Below are positions 43,756 to 57,995 of a stretch of 64,000 bases of DNA, piece after piece. The DNA lies in NCBI GenBank assembly GCA_019638805.1, contig JAHBTA010000005.1:177351-241350 (forward strand). Direction: 5' to 3'. Below the pieces are notes generated by a model. That model saw nothing but the letters and a program-made list of their open reading frames with translations. It ran no database searches and had not been told where the DNA came from. A program made the position numbers and the translations under genes. The DNA comes from Microbacteriaceae bacterium (lineage in GTDB: Bacteria > Actinomycetota > Actinomycetes > Actinomycetales > Microbacteriaceae). Within the stretch, counting starts at the first letter, position 1; each line of letters starts with the position of its first letter.

Positions 43756-44511
43756 TCAGAGCGCCGCGAGACGGGATGCGATGGTCGCCGTGAGCGCGTC
43801 AGCATCCGCCACCGAGATGGTGCTGCTGGGCGTCACCTCGCCGTAGACCGAGATCACGATGCCCTCGCGCTGGAGGAACGCGGTCGTGGTCCCCAGTGAC
43901 GCGGAGTCATGCGCGGTCTCGCTGTACCGCACACCCGAAACGCTCTCGGGCAGGTTCGGGATCTCCGCGAGCTCGAGGTCGCGCGCGTCGTAGGTGACCG
44001 TCGTCCCATCGACGAGCCGGTAGCCCGGGCAGTCGGCGACCGCAGCAGCCAGCTCGCCCAGGAATGCCTGCGCCGTCGCGGTGTCGTCGAACTGCCGCGC
44101 GAAGATCTGGATGAGCCCGAAGCGCTCCTCGTCGAGCTCGGTGATGGTGCCAAGAACCGCCGCGTCGTCGTCCAGCCGAGTGCCGGTGTCGGCAGCCGAC
44201 ACCAGGTACGGGGCGGAGACCACGGGAGCGCATTCCTGCGGCGTGCCGCCGACGCCGAGCCAGTAGTCGTTCTCGGACGCCAGGACATCGCCCGAGGTCA
44301 TGATCTCGCCGTCGGGCGAGAAGATGCTCGTCGGGGTCGCGTCGTCCTCGCCCACGATGCCCGCGACATCCTGCAGGCTCAACGGGGCGGGCGCGACGGG
44401 ACCGATCGGAGTGGTCGACTCCTCGATCGGCGGCTCCGGCTCGGTGGCGATGCAGCCCGTCAGCAGGAGCCCGAGGGCCACGAGCGCGACGGGAGCCGGT
44501 CCCGCGCGCAT
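43756..44511 (-). CDS. Secreted lipoprotein, sensor-domain-like
   Basis: 251 residues. Lipoprotein signal MRAGPAPVALVALGLLLTGC (Cys20), then a Pro/Thr-rich linker and a soluble domain. The arrangement LSLQDVAGIVGED, ECAPVVSAPYL and ATAQAFLGELAAAVADCPGY vaguely recalls the PknH-type extracellular sensor fold of actinobacteria, with two Cys that may pair; this is tentative. The start codon directly abuts the stop of the ANTAR regulator, so both are probably one transcript. Confidence 0.75.
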   Translation of the reverse strand: MRAGPAPVALVALGLLLTGCIATEPEPPIEESTTPIGPVAPAPLSLQDVAGIVGEDDATPTSIFSPDGEIMTSGDVLASENDYWLGVGGTPQECAPVVSAPYLVSAADTGTRLDDDAAVLGTITELDEERFGLIQIFARQFDDTATAQAFLGELAAAVADCPGYRLVDGTTVTYDARDLELAEIPNLPESVSGVRYSETAHDSASLGTTTAFLQREGIVISVYGEVTPSSTISVADADALTATIASRLAAL

Positions 44512-45117
44512 CTACTTCTTGGGGGCGAGCTGGTCGATGATGGCCTGCGCGACATCGTGCATCGTCAGCCGGCGGTCCATAGAGGCCTTCTGGATCCAGC
44601 GGAACGCCTCGGGCTCGCTGAGCCCCATCTTCTCGTTGAGGAGCCCCTTCGCACGATCCACGAGCTTGCGGGTCTCGAAGCGCTCGACCATGTCGGCGAC
44701 CTCGGTCTCCAGCGCCACGATCTGCTGGTAGCGGCTGAGAGCGATCTCGATGGCAGGGAGGAGGTCGTTGGGAGTGAAGGGCTTGACGACGTACGCCAGG
44801 GCGCCCGCCTCGCTCGCGCGCTCGACCAACTCCTTCTGACTGAACGCGGTCAGCAGCACGACGGGGGCGATGTGGTCCTTGGAGAGCTGCTCGGCGGCCG
44901 AGATGCCGTCGAGTTTGGGCATCTTGACATCCATGACCACGAGGTCGGGTTTGAGCTCGGTCGCCAACTGCACGGCGGTCTCGCCGTCGCCGGCCTCACC
45001 GACGACCTCGAAGCCGTTGTCGCGGAGGATCTCGACGATGTCGAGGCGGATGAGGGACTCGTCCTCGGCCACTACGACGCGGCGGGGCGGGGCGGTGGAT
45101 TCCTGCTCGTCGCTCAC
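44512..45117 (-). CDS. pdtaR: Response regulator with ANTAR RNA-binding domain (PdtaR-like)
   Basis: 201 residues. Receiver domain with the acidic pocket AEDES and phospho-acceptor Asp63 in DLVVMDVKMPKLDG, Thr and Lys partners in LLTAFSQ and VVKPFTPNDL; then the ANTAR domain (DRAKGLLNEKMGLSEPEAFRWIQKASMDRRLTM). ANTAR proteins bind paired RNA hairpins and antiterminate; the M. tuberculosis ortholog PdtaR (Rv1626) lies in the same gene neighbourhood. No sensor kinase is adjacent. GTG start, leaderless by its TAGGCT box. Confidence 0.93.
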   Translation of the reverse strand: MSDEQESTAPPRRVVVAEDESLIRLDIVEILRDNGFEVVGEAGDGETAVQLATELKPDLVVMDVKMPKLDGISAAEQLSKDHIAPVVLLTAFSQKELVERASEAGALAYVVKPFTPNDLLPAIEIALSRYQQIVALETEVADMVERFETRKLVDRAKGLLNEKMGLSEPEAFRWIQKASMDRRLTMHDVAQAIIDQLAPKK

Positions 45118-45123
45118 GTCAGA

Positions 45124-45129
45124 AGCCTA
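45124..45129 (-). promoter_or_regulatory. -10 box, leaderless promoter of the ANTAR regulator
   Basis: TAGGCT 6 bases before the GTG at 45117. Confidence 0.6.
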
Positions 45130-45167
45130 CGGTATCGTTCGAACAGCGACGCCCCTGGGGCGCGCAA

Positions 45168-45250
45168 GCCGGATTGGCGGAATGGCAGACGCGGCGGACT
45201 CAAAATCCGCTGTCCGAAAGGGCGTGTGGGTTCGACCCCCACATCCGGCA
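45168..45250 (+). tRNA. tRNA-Leu (anticodon CAA)
   Basis: 83-nt class II tRNA with a long variable arm. The acceptor arms GCCGGAT and ATCCGGC pair exactly, the anticodon stem is GCGGA/TCCGC around loop CTCAAAA with anticodon CAA at 45201-45203 (reads UUG), and the T arm GTGGGTTCGACCCCCAC is intact. The discriminator is A and CCA is not encoded. Divergent from the ANTAR regulator. No integrase or direct repeat suggests use as an attachment site. Confidence 0.95.
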
Positions 45251-45325
45251 CCGGCGGCCGAGCCGCTTCCCCGGGGCGGGCGGGAGCCGGGCGCTGCGCG
45301 ACTCGAGTCGACAACGCGACGCGAG

Positions 45326-46114
45326 TCAGCCGCCGATCAGCCCGAGCACCGACTGGGTCGCCGAGCGCAGCGTTTCGGGGTCGATGAGGAGCCCCGCCAG
45401 CAGCACGACGCCGGAGATCAGCACCGCGACGATCGAGAGCACGAGGCCGCCGCCCCGGCGCACGGCGATCGCCAGCGCGAGCAGCGAAACGGCGATGGGC
45501 GCGCCCGCGAAGATGCTCTGGGTGAGCGCGGGAAGCTCGGTGAGGGTGCGCCAGCCCAGCGCTGGGATCCCCAGGAGCGCGAGAGCGATGGCCAGGCCGG
45601 CGGCCCAGTTGCGCGCACGGTAGGGATCGTGCCGGTCCGATGACACCGTGGTGGAGAGCGAGACGCTTCCCGCCCCCTGACGCTTGACGACCGGACCCCG
45701 GCCGACGGACCCGTGCCAGTCCTCCTGGGTCTCGGGCCCGCGTGACACCGGGCTGAGCGCCTCGGGAGCCACGACAGAGTCGGCGAACAGCACGAGCGGA
45801 ACGCCGTTCTCGCCGAGGTTGGAACTCGCGGTGGCGGAGGCGGATGCGAGTGCTGTGGCGGGTGCGGCCGCCGGTGCCCCGGCTAGTGGTACGGGTGTCA
45901 CGGGTGCGGCCGGCGCGACGGGCGCAACGGAGGCGATGGGCGCAACGGGCACGACCGGTGCCACGGGTGCGGCAGGCGCGGCTTCCTGCACGTGATCGGT
46001 CCAGCCCTCCCCCGACCACCAGCGCGAGCGCCCCGGACCGGCCGGATCCGGGTACCAGCCCGGGGGCGGCCCCCCGGACGGCGCGACCGGCGCCTCGGTG
46101 CTCACATCCGTCAC
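45326..46114 (-). CDS. DUF2510-domain membrane protein with Ala/Pro/Val-rich linker
   Basis: About 262 residues. The N-terminal PPPGWYPDPAGPGRSRWWSG followed by EGWTDHV is a DUF2510 module, common in actinobacterial membrane proteins of unknown role. Next comes a repetitive APVAPVVPVAPIASVAPVAP stretch, an unremarkable linker, and three C-terminal hydrophobic helices (from about residue 168). The GTG at 46114 is preceded by a GAGG-containing string; the frame opens 14 codons earlier. Function unknown. Confidence 0.8.
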   Translation of the reverse strand: MTDVSTEAPVAPSGGPPPGWYPDPAGPGRSRWWSGEGWTDHVQEAAPAAPVAPVVPVAPIASVAPVAPAAPVTPVPLAGAPAAAPATALASASATASSNLGENGVPLVLFADSVVAPEALSPVSRGPETQEDWHGSVGRGPVVKRQGAGSVSLSTTVSSDRHDPYRARNWAAGLAIALALLGIPALGWRTLTELPALTQSIFAGAPIAVSLLALAIAVRRGGGLVLSIVAVLISGVVLLAGLLIDPETLRSATQSVLGLIGG

Positions 46115-46313
46115 GACGGCCCCCTCAGACGGCGGGTGCGCGCCCACCGCGCGCACTCACCACGTGGGGCACAGCCTGAACCACATGGCGGTCGCGCGAC
46201 ATTCCCGTAAACGGGGGACACCGCGCCGCGACGATCGGAACAGCTCACCCCCGGCGGCCGAGACACCGCGACGCCTACGGTCGGAGCAGCTCGCCCCCGC
46301 CTGCCGGGACATC
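46115..46313. other. Intergenic region between pyk and the DUF2510 gene
   Basis: 199 bases after pyk. It holds an imperfect direct repeat, GATCGGAACAGCTCACCCCCGG near 46233 and GGTCGGAGCAGCTCGCCCCC near 46278, and a short hairpin CCCGT-AA-ACGGG (46204-46215) that might end pyk transcripts. No open gene is convincing. Confidence 0.4.
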
Positions 46314-47771
46314 TCAGTCGGCGTGCACGCCGCTCTCCCACACCGGTGCCGCCGCGTTGACGGCGTCGCCGATCGTGTGGACGCGGATGTCGTTGGTCGA
46401 CCCGGGGATACCGGGCGGGGACCCGGAGATGACCACGACCTTGTCGCCGATCTCGACCATCCCGGCACCGAGCAGGTTCTCGTCCACCTGACGGATCATG
46501 GCGTCGGTGTGCGTCACGCGCTCCACCAGGAAGGAGTCGATGCCCCAGGTGAGGGCCATGCGCCGCTGGATACCGGGGTCGGGCGTGAAGGCCTTCATGG
46601 GGATGCGGAACCGCAGCCGGGACATCCGCCGCGCCGAGTCCCCGGACTCGGTGAAGACGCACACGAACTTCGCCTCCACGAAGTCGGCCACCTCGGCGGC
46701 GGCGAGGGTGATCGCCCCGCCCTGGGTCCGCGGTTTGGTTCCCAGCGGGGCGATGCGCTCGAGGCCGTGATCCTCCGTCGACGCCACGATGCGCGCCATG
46801 GTCTGCACCGTCACGACCGGGTACTCGCCGACGCTCGTCTCCCCGGAGAGCATGACCGCATCCGCCCCGTCGAGAACGGCGTTCGCGACATCCGAGGTCT
46901 CGGCCCGCGTCGGAACCGGCGCGTGCGTCATCGATTCGAGCATCTGGGTCGCGACGATGACCGGCTTGGCCATCCGGCGGGACAACTCGACCGCGTGCTT
47001 CTGCACGATCGGCACGGCTTCGAGCGGAAGCTCGACCGCCAGGTCGCCGCGCGCGACCATGATGCCGTCGAACGCATCGATGATCTCCTCGAGCGAGTCG
47101 ACCGCCTGCGGCTTCTCGATCTTGGCGATGACCGGGATGCGGCGGCCCTCCTCGGCCATGATCTCGTGCACCCTCGTCACGTCGGAGGCGTTGCGCACGA
47201 ACGACAGGGCGATGTAGTCGGCGCCCAGCTTGAGGCCCCACCGGAGGTCCTCCTCGTCCTTCTCGGACAGCGCGGGCACGTTGACCGCGACGCCGGGCAG
47301 GTTGATGCCCTTGTTGTTGGACACCTCGCCGGCGACCACGACCTTGGTGACCACCTCGACACCGTCGGTCGACACCACCTCGACCTTGACCTTGCCGTCG
47401 TCGATGAGGAGGAAATCCCCCGGTTTGACATCGCCGGGCAGGCCCTTGAAGGTCGTGCCGACGCGCTCTTTGGTGCCCACGACATCCTCGGTCGTGATGG
47501 TGAAGGTGTCCCCCACCTCGAGCTCGTGCGGGCCCGCCTCGAAGGTCGCGAGCCGGATCTTGGGTCCCTGGAGGTCGACCAGGACGGCCACCGGCTTGCC
47601 GGCGTCCTGCGCGGCCTTGCGGACGTTCGCGTAGACCTCGTCGTGCACCTGGTGCGTGCCGTGACTGAGGTTCATGCGAGCGACGTCCACGCCCGCCTCG
47701 ATGATGGCGCGGATGTTCTCGTAGCTGGAGGTCGCGGGCCCGAGGGTTGCGACGATCTTGGCTCGTCTCAT
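46314..47771 (-). CDS. pyk: Pyruvate kinase
   Basis: 485 residues, final ATP-yielding step of glycolysis. MRRAKIVATLGPATSSYENIR opens the barrel; NLSHGTHQVH, the active-site VIAKIEKPQAVDSLEEII with catalytic Lys, and MVARGDLAVELPLEAVP with the metal-binding acidic residues are intact; the C-terminal allosteric domain ends in GDKVVVISGSPPGIPGSTN. AAGGAC lies about 10 bases before the ATG. It follows gltBD with a hairpin between them. Confidence 0.97.
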   Translation of the reverse strand: MRRAKIVATLGPATSSYENIRAIIEAGVDVARMNLSHGTHQVHDEVYANVRKAAQDAGKPVAVLVDLQGPKIRLATFEAGPHELEVGDTFTITTEDVVGTKERVGTTFKGLPGDVKPGDFLLIDDGKVKVEVVSTDGVEVVTKVVVAGEVSNNKGINLPGVAVNVPALSEKDEEDLRWGLKLGADYIALSFVRNASDVTRVHEIMAEEGRRIPVIAKIEKPQAVDSLEEIIDAFDGIMVARGDLAVELPLEAVPIVQKHAVELSRRMAKPVIVATQMLESMTHAPVPTRAETSDVANAVLDGADAVMLSGETSVGEYPVVTVQTMARIVASTEDHGLERIAPLGTKPRTQGGAITLAAAEVADFVEAKFVCVFTESGDSARRMSRLRFRIPMKAFTPDPGIQRRMALTWGIDSFLVERVTHTDAMIRQVDENLLGAGMVEIGDKVVVISGSPPGIPGSTNDIRVHTIGDAVNAAAPVWESGVHAD

Positions 47772-47826
47772 GACGATGGTGTCCTTCGTGGTGGTGGCGG
47801 GGGTGCGGCGAAGGCGGGGTGATGCG

Positions 47827-47846
47827 CCGGGTGTTCGTGCACCCGG
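47827..47846 (-). terminator. Hairpin between gltD and pyk
   Basis: CCGGGTG and CACCCGG with a 6-base loop, 7-bp stem, starting about 10 bases after the gltD stop. Probable terminator or attenuating hairpin; no U-tract. Confidence 0.55.
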
Positions 47847-47855
47847 TCCCCGAGC

Positions 47856-49305
47856 CTAGACCGCGATGGCTCGATCGCTCGGTGCGACGGGTGCGGGAAG
47901 CTCGGTCTCTCCCTCCAGGTAGCGGTCGACGGCGGCGGCGGCGGCACGGCCCTCGGCGATGGCCCACACGATGAGCGACTGGCCGCGACCCGCGTCGCCC
48001 GCGACGAAGACGCCGGGTGCCGAGGTCTGGTAGTCGTGCTCGCGCGCCACATTGCCGCGCTCGTCGAAGGGCAGCGGGAACTGCTCGTCCAGAGTGTCGC
48101 GCTCGGCGCCCGCGAAACCCACGGCGATGAGCACCAGGTCGGCGGGGATCTCGCGCTCGGTGCCCGACTTGGGAACACGGCGCCCGTCGAGGTACTCGGT
48201 CTCCGCGACCCGGAGGGCGCGGACCTCGCCGGCGTCGTTGCCGAGGAACTCCACCGTGGACGCGAGGAAGACCCGCTCACCGCCCTCCTCGTGGGCGCTC
48301 GAGATCTCGAACAGGTTCGGGAACGTGGGCCACGGCTGGTGCTCGGGACGCTCCTCGGGAGGCTGCGCGCCGATCGCCAGGTTCGTCACGCTCAGCGCAC
48401 CCTGGCGATGCGCGGTGCCGATGCAGTCGGCACCGGTGTCGCCGCCGCCGATCACCACGACATGCTTGCCCTCGGCGGTCAGCTGTCCGGGGACCGTGTC
48501 GCCCGCGCCCACTCGGTTCTGCTGCACCAGGTAGTCCATGGCGAAGTGCACGCCGAGCAGGTCGCGGCCCGGAATGGGCAGGTCGCGCGGAACGGTTGCC
48601 CCCGTCGCGACCACGACCGCGTCGTACCGCGCACGCAGGTCGGCCCAGGAGATGTCCACCCCGATGTTCACGCCGGCGCGGAAGCGCGTGCCCTCGGCCT
48701 GCATCTGGGCGAGGCGCTGCTCGATCTGACGTTTCTCCATCTTGAAGTCCGGGATGCCGTAGCGCAGGAGCCCGCCGATGCGGTCGTCGCGCTCGAAGAC
48801 CGCGACCGTGTGTCCGGCGCGCGTCAGTTGCTGCGCCGCCGCCAGGCCGGCCGGGCCGGAGCCCACGATCGCCACCGTCTTTCCGGTGAGCCGCTCGGGC
48901 GGGTGAGGGCTCACCCAGCCGTTCGCGAACGCCTGGTCGACGATCGAGACCTCGACCTGCTTGATGGTCACGGGCGGCTGGTTGATGCCCAGGACACAAC
49001 TTGCCTCGCAGGGCGCAGGGCAGAGCCTCCCGGTGAACTCCGGGAAGTTGTTCGTGGCGTGGAGGCGCTCCGAGGCCTGCCTGCCCTCACCCCGGCGCAT
49101 GAGGTCGTTCCACTCCGGGATCAGGTTGCCCAGCGGGCAGCCCTGATGGCAGAACGGGATGCCGCAGTCCATGCAGCGCCCGGCCTGACGCCGCAACTGG
49201 GCCGGGTCCTGGGTCTCGTACACCTCGCGCCAGTCCATGATGCGCACGGGAACCGGACGCCGCGGCGGGAGTTCGCGCTCGCGGGTCCTGAGGAAGCCCT
49301 TCGGG

Positions 49306-49313
<8 letters not shown>
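47856..49313 (-). CDS. gltD: Glutamate synthase (NADPH) small subunit
   Basis: 485 residues. Supplies electrons from NADPH to GltB. N-terminal Fe-S Cys sets [20 protein letters not shown] and [15 protein letters not shown] site [13 protein letters not shown] near residue 150; NADPH site [11 protein letters not shown] near residue 290; [17 protein letters not shown] closes the FAD fold. The ATG at 49313 lies 8 bases inside gltB, indicating coupling of the two subunits. The longer open frame is antisense-biased sequence and is not used. Confidence 0.96.
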
Positions 49314-53910
<4,597 letters not shown>

Positions 53911-54012
53911 GAGTACCGTCCTCACGATGGAAGGCGGGACGACGGTGGCCCGAGACGAATAGGCGGAAGCGGCCAGCAGTTTCCGGCTCGTGAGCAGGGC
54001 TCGGCTGACGGA

Positions 54013-55101
54013 CTAGGAGCTTCGGGAAGCGCCGCTTGTGGCGGAGACGGGCTTGGCGTCATCGCCTGCGCCGTCGGTTCCCGGGGTGATATCCGGGTAG
54101 GTGTCCTCGGAGTCTACCTCAGCCGGGTCGGTCCACTCGCGCCCCGCACGGTAGGGGCTGGGTTCGACCCCCGGATGCCGGCGGTGCTGCACGATGAGGA
54201 TGATGAGCCCCAGCGCCATGGCCGCGAGCGCGCCCCACACGTTCGAGCGGATGCCGAGGAAGGTCTCGCTCGGGTCGAGGCGGATCGACTCGAACCAGCT
54301 GCGGCCGATGCCGTACCAGATGAGGTAGAGCGCGAAGACCCGGCCCCACTGCCAGTACGGGCGACGCGTGAGCTCGATCCCCACCGGGATCAGGCCATCG
54401 CGGCGGTACAGCTTCACGGAGTTCTCGATGATGAACACGATGAGGACGGCACCCGCGAGGTTCCAGAGCATCTCATACAGGAACGTGGGGTGGAACAGCA
54501 CGTCGTCGCCGATGCCGCTCGGGATGGCCGAGTTGGGCCGATCGATCTGAAGGCCCCAGGGCAGGTCGGTGGGGAGGCCGAAGAGCTCCTGGTTGAAGTA
54601 GTTGCCGAACCGGCCCAGCGCCTGCGCGACGAGCAGGCCGGGCGCCACGGCATCCGCCACCGACAGGAAGCGCAACCCGTGGATCCGGCAGGCGATCCAG
54701 ACCCCGAGGGCGCCGGCCAGCAGAGTCCCGAAGATGGCGAGCCCGCCCTCCCAGACGTAGAGGATGGTGATCGGATCCTTGCCGGGGCCGATGTAGTCGT
54801 CGAGGTGGGTGGCGACGTGCCAGAGGCGAGCGCCCACGATACCGAAGGCGATGGCCCACAGCGACACGTCGATGATGATGCCGGGCTCTCCGCCGCGCCG
54901 GGTCAGTCGTTGGTTGGCGATGATGAGCGCCACGACGATGCCCGTGAGGATCGCGAGGGCGTAGACGTGGATGGTGAGTCCCCAGGTCTCGGAGATCCCC
55001 GGGATGAGCGGGTGCAGCCAGCTTCCGAGCGGGATCGTGAACGACGACCAGTCGGGGGGCGGGCTCGGGATGCTCAGAGGGCTCAGGGGCGCAGCGATCA
55101 C
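54013..55101 (-). CDS. lgt: Prolipoprotein diacylglyceryl transferase
   Basis: 362 residues, inner-membrane enzyme that attaches diacylglycerol to the lipobox Cys of prolipoproteins; several such lipoproteins are in this window. About seven helices, with the Lgt signature GRFGNYFNQELFGLPTDLPW and HPTFLYE, and a long hydrophilic acidic C-terminal tail (about 60 residues) typical of actinobacterial Lgt. The GTG start has TAGAGT 6 bases upstream, whose TAG is the stop of trpA. Placement directly after trpA is conserved in actinobacteria. Confidence 0.95.
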   Translation of the reverse strand: MIAAPLSPLSIPSPPPDWSSFTIPLGSWLHPLIPGISETWGLTIHVYALAILTGIVVALIIANQRLTRRGGEPGIIIDVSLWAIAFGIVGARLWHVATHLDDYIGPGKDPITILYVWEGGLAIFGTLLAGALGVWIACRIHGLRFLSVADAVAPGLLVAQALGRFGNYFNQELFGLPTDLPWGLQIDRPNSAIPSGIGDDVLFHPTFLYEMLWNLAGAVLIVFIIENSVKLYRRDGLIPVGIELTRRPYWQWGRVFALYLIWYGIGRSWFESIRLDPSETFLGIRSNVWGALAAMALGLIILIVQHRRHPGVEPSPYRAGREWTDPAEVDSEDTYPDITPGTDGAGDDAKPVSATSGASRSS

Positions 55102-55107
55102 CGGAAT

Positions 55108-55113
55108 ACTCTA
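55108..55113 (-). promoter_or_regulatory. -10 box, leaderless promoter of lgt
   Basis: TAGAGT 6 bases before the lgt GTG; its first three bases are the trpA stop codon TAG. Confidence 0.5.
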
Positions 55114-55986
55114 CTTACTCTTCCCAGGGGACCCGTCCGCGGACGTCCCGGCGGACTTGCCCTCGGCCAGGGCGGATGCCGTGGCCGCGACGCCCGCGAC
55201 GCCGCGCTCGGCGAGGGCGGTCACCAGCGCCGAACCGACGATGGCGCCGTCCGCGTAGCCCAGGACCTCGGCCACCTGGTCACCCGTCGAGATGCCGATG
55301 CCGACGCAAGTGCGTTCGGCCCCGGCAGCGCGCAGGCGCGCCACCAGGGTGCGCGCAGCGGCGTCCACGTCGGCGCGTGCACCCGTGATGCCCATGGTGG
55401 ACACCGCGTACACGAAGCCGCGGCTCGCGGCCACCGTCGCTGCCAGCCGCTCGTCGGTCGAGCTCGGGGCGGCGAGGAACACCCGATCCAGGCCCGTGCG
55501 CTCGCTCGTGGCCATCCAGTCGGCGGAGGGATCGGCGGCGGAGTCGGGGGTGATGTCGGGTGTGATGAGCCCAGCACCGCCCGCGTCGCGAAGCGACTCC
55601 GCGAAGCGGTCGAGGCCGTATTGCACGACCGGGTTCCAGTAGGTCATGACGAGTACGGGCGCGTCGACGCGCGAACGGATGCGCTCGACGGCCGTGAAGA
55701 CATCGCGCACGCGGAAACCGTTGGCGAGGGCCTGCTGAGTGGCCTTCTGGATCGCCAGTCCGTCCATGACCGGGTCCGAGTAGGGCAGACCGAGCTCGAG
55801 CGCGTCGACGCCGTTCTCGACCAGGGCGACCGCGGCATCCACGCTCGTGTCGAGGTCGGGGAAGCCGACCGGGAGGTAGCCGATGAGCGCGCCGGAGCCC
55901 TGGAGGACCGAGGAGACACTGGCCGCGCTGGAGACGCTGGCTGCGCTGGCTGCGCTGGCCGCGCCGGGTGCGCTGGATGCGTTCAC
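55111..55986 (-). CDS. trpA: Tryptophan synthase alpha subunit
   Basis: 291 residues. Cleaves indole-3-glycerol phosphate and channels indole to TrpB. The core starts at about residue 28 ([17 protein letters not shown]), with catalytic Glu in [21 protein letters not shown] and the Asp after it, and phosphate-binding [10 protein letters not shown] and GAIVGSALV. The first 27 residues are a low-complexity Ala/Ser/Val run ([16 protein letters not shown]) not found in typical TrpA. The GTG overlaps the trpB stop (GTGA). A later in-frame start giving a normal N-terminus is not obvious. Confidence 0.95.
   Translation of the reverse strand: MNASSAPGAASAASAASVSSAASVSSVLQGSGALIGYLPVGFPDLDTSVDAAVALVENGVDALELGLPYSDPVMDGLAIQKATQQALANGFRVRDVFTAVERIRSRVDAPVLVMTYWNPVVQYGLDRFAESLRDAGGAGLITPDITPDSAADPSADWMATSERTGLDRVFLAAPSSTDERLAATVAASRGFVYAVSTMGITGARADVDAAARTLVARLRAAGAERTCVGIGISTGDQVAEVLGYADGAIVGSALVTALAERGVAGVAATASALAEGKSAGTSADGSPGKSK
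55913..55978. repeat. In-frame tandem repeats at the trpA 5' end
   Basis: Two near-identical 18-bp units (55913-55930, 55931-55948) followed by shorter related GCTGCGCTGG-type units. They encode the Ala/Ser/Val-rich N-terminal run of TrpA. Confidence 0.7.
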
Positions 55987-57218
55987 GACTGCACCGCCCC
56001 CTCATCGAGCAACCCGAACCAGGAGCCCGCGGTGGCCACGTCCTTGTCGCCGCGGCCGCTGAGGTTCACCAGGATGACGGCGTCCGGGCCGAGCTCGCGG
56101 CCCAGCCGCAGCGCCCCCGCCAGGGCGTGCGCCGACTCGATGGCCGGGATGATGCCCTCGGTCCGGCTCAGCAGGCGCAGGGCCTCCATGGCCTCGGTGT
56201 CGGTGGCCGGCAGGTACGTGGCGCGCCCGATGTCGTGCAGGTGGGCATGCTCCGGGCCGACGCCCGGGTAGTCCAGCCCCGCCGAGATCGAATGCGACTC
56301 GATGGTCTGGCCGTCCTCGTCCTGCAGGAGGTAGCTGCGCGCCCCATGCAGGATGCCGGGGCGGCCGCGCTCGATGGAGGCCGCGTGGCGCTCGGTATCG
56401 ACCCCGTCGCCCGCGGCCTCGAAGCCGAAGAGCTTGACGTCCGGATCGTCCAGGAAGGCATGGAAGATGCCGATCGCGTTCGAGCCGCCGCCCACGCAGG
56501 CCGCCACCGCATCCGGGAGACGCCCAGTCAGCTCGAGCACCTGAGCGCGCGCCTCCTCGCCGATGATCTTCTGGAAGTCGCGCACCATGGCAGGGAACGG
56601 ATGCGGACCCGCCGCGGTGCCGAAGATGTAGTTGGTGGTCGCGACGCTCGTGACCCACTCGCGGTAGGCCTCGTTGATGGCGTCCTTGAGTGTTCGCGAG
56701 CCGGTCGTGACCGGGACGACCTCGGCGCCCAGCAGGCGCATGCGCGCGACGTTGAGCGCCTGGCGCTGGGTGTCGACCTCCCCCATGAAGATCGTGCACT
56801 CCAGGCCGAACAGGGCGGCGGCCGTGGCGGTCGCGACCCCGTGCTGACCCGCCCCGGTCTCGGCGATCACGCGCTTCTTGCCGATCCGGCGGGTGAGCAG
56901 CGCCTGGCCGAGCACGTTGTTGATCTTGTGGGAGCCGGTGTGGTTGAGGTCCTCGCGCTTGAGGATGATCCGGGCACCGCCCGCGTGCTCGGCGAAGCGC
57001 GGGACCTCGGTGATGATCGAGGGCCGGCCGGTGTAGCTGCGGTGCAGGGCGGCGAGCTCGGCCTGGAACTCCGGGTCGGTCTTGGCCTGCTCGTACGCGG
57101 CGGCGAGCTCGTCGATGGCTGCGATGAGCGACTCGGGCATGAACCGGCCGCCGAAGTCGCCGAAGAACGGGCCCGGCTGGTCGCGGAGTGGGCCGGCGTT
57201 CGGCTTCCGCCCGCTCAT
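55983..57218 (-). CDS. trpB: Tryptophan synthase beta subunit
   Basis: 411 residues. PLP enzyme condensing indole with serine. The PLP lysine lies in [15 protein letters not shown], the substrate loop is [16 protein letters not shown], and the phosphate-binding [14 protein letters not shown] is present. Length and motif order match TrpB1. The ATG overlaps the trpC stop (ATGA), and the stop overlaps trpA. Confidence 0.97.
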   Translation of the reverse strand: MSGRKPNAGPLRDQPGPFFGDFGGRFMPESLIAAIDELAAAYEQAKTDPEFQAELAALHRSYTGRPSIITEVPRFAEHAGGARIILKREDLNHTGSHKINNVLGQALLTRRIGKKRVIAETGAGQHGVATATAAALFGLECTIFMGEVDTQRQALNVARMRLLGAEVVPVTTGSRTLKDAINEAYREWVTSVATTNYIFGTAAGPHPFPAMVRDFQKIIGEEARAQVLELTGRLPDAVAACVGGGSNAIGIFHAFLDDPDVKLFGFEAAGDGVDTERHAASIERGRPGILHGARSYLLQDEDGQTIESHSISAGLDYPGVGPEHAHLHDIGRATYLPATDTEAMEALRLLSRTEGIIPAIESAHALAGALRLGRELGPDAVILVNLSGRGDKDVATAGSWFGLLDEGAVQS

Positions 57219-57994
57219 GCGCCCGCCGCCAGGAACTGCTCGAGGGTCTCGACCGGGTTCTCTCCCCGGACCAGCGCCTCGCCGATGAGCACCACGTCGG
57301 CGCCCGCCTCGCGGTAGTGCGTCACGTCGGACGGGTCCAGCACGGCGGACTCGGCGATTCGAATGACACCCGAGGGGATGCGGTCGGCCAGCGAGCCGAA
57401 CAGGTCACGATCCAGCTCGAAGGTGGTGAGGTCGCGGGCGTTGACGCCGACGACGGTGGCGCCGATGTCGAGCGCACGGTCGACCTCCGCGGCGGAATGC
57501 GTCTCGACGAGGGCCGTCATGCCCAGTTCGCCGATGAGGGTGTGCAGCTCGGCGAGCGTGCGGTCGTCGAGCGCTGCGACGATGAGCAGGACCAGGTCGG
57601 CGCCCGCGGCGCGGGCCTCGAAAACCTGATACGGCTCGGCGATGAAGTCCTTACGCAGTACGGGGAGCTCGACGGCGGCTCGCACGCTCTCCAGGTCGGC
57701 GAGCGAGCCGCCGAAGCGACGGCCCTCGGTCAGGACGCTGATCGCGCTCGCGCCGCCCGTCTGGTATGACACCGCGAGGGCCGCCGGGTCGGTGATCGCG
57801 GCCAGCTCGCCCCGCGAGGGGCTGGCGCGCTTGACCTCGGCGATGATCTTCACGCGTGAGCCGGGCGCGAGAGCCGCCACGGCATCCACCGCGGGTTCGC
57901 GCGCGAGCGCGTCCGCCTCGACGCGGGCGAGGTCGCGTTCGGCCCGGCGCGCCGCGGCGTCCTCGAGGGCCCCGGCGACGAGCTCGTCGAGCAC
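57215..57994 (-). CDS. trpC: Indole-3-glycerol phosphate synthase
   Basis: 259 residues, TIM barrel converting CdRP to indole-3-glycerol phosphate. [15 protein letters not shown] (catalytic Lys), [30 protein letters not shown] and [13 protein letters not shown] are the expected barrel motifs. GTG start directly after the HGxxPAAW gene (one base gap). No trpF fusion; the isomerase step is probably done by PriA elsewhere, as usual in actinobacteria. Confidence 0.96.
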   Translation of the reverse strand: MLDELVAGALEDAAARRAERDLARVEADALAREPAVDAVAALAPGSRVKIIAEVKRASPSRGELAAITDPAALAVSYQTGGASAISVLTEGRRFGGSLADLESVRAAVELPVLRKDFIAEPYQVFEARAAGADLVLLIVAALDDRTLAELHTLIGELGMTALVETHSAAEVDRALDIGATVVGVNARDLTTFELDRDLFGSLADRIPSGVIRIAESAVLDPSDVTHYREAGADVVLIGEALVRGENPVETLEQFLAAGA

Positions 57995-57995
57995 G

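Noticed and set aside
45168..45250. tRNA-Leu as an integration site
   Set aside because: No integrase, no duplicated tRNA 3' end and no foreign-looking genes on either side.
45885..45990. Collagen-like GAT-repeat protein on the plus strand
   Set aside because: The Gly/Ala/Thr pattern is the antisense reading of the Ala/Pro/Val linker in the DUF2510 protein, whose frame has a recognisable domain and helices.
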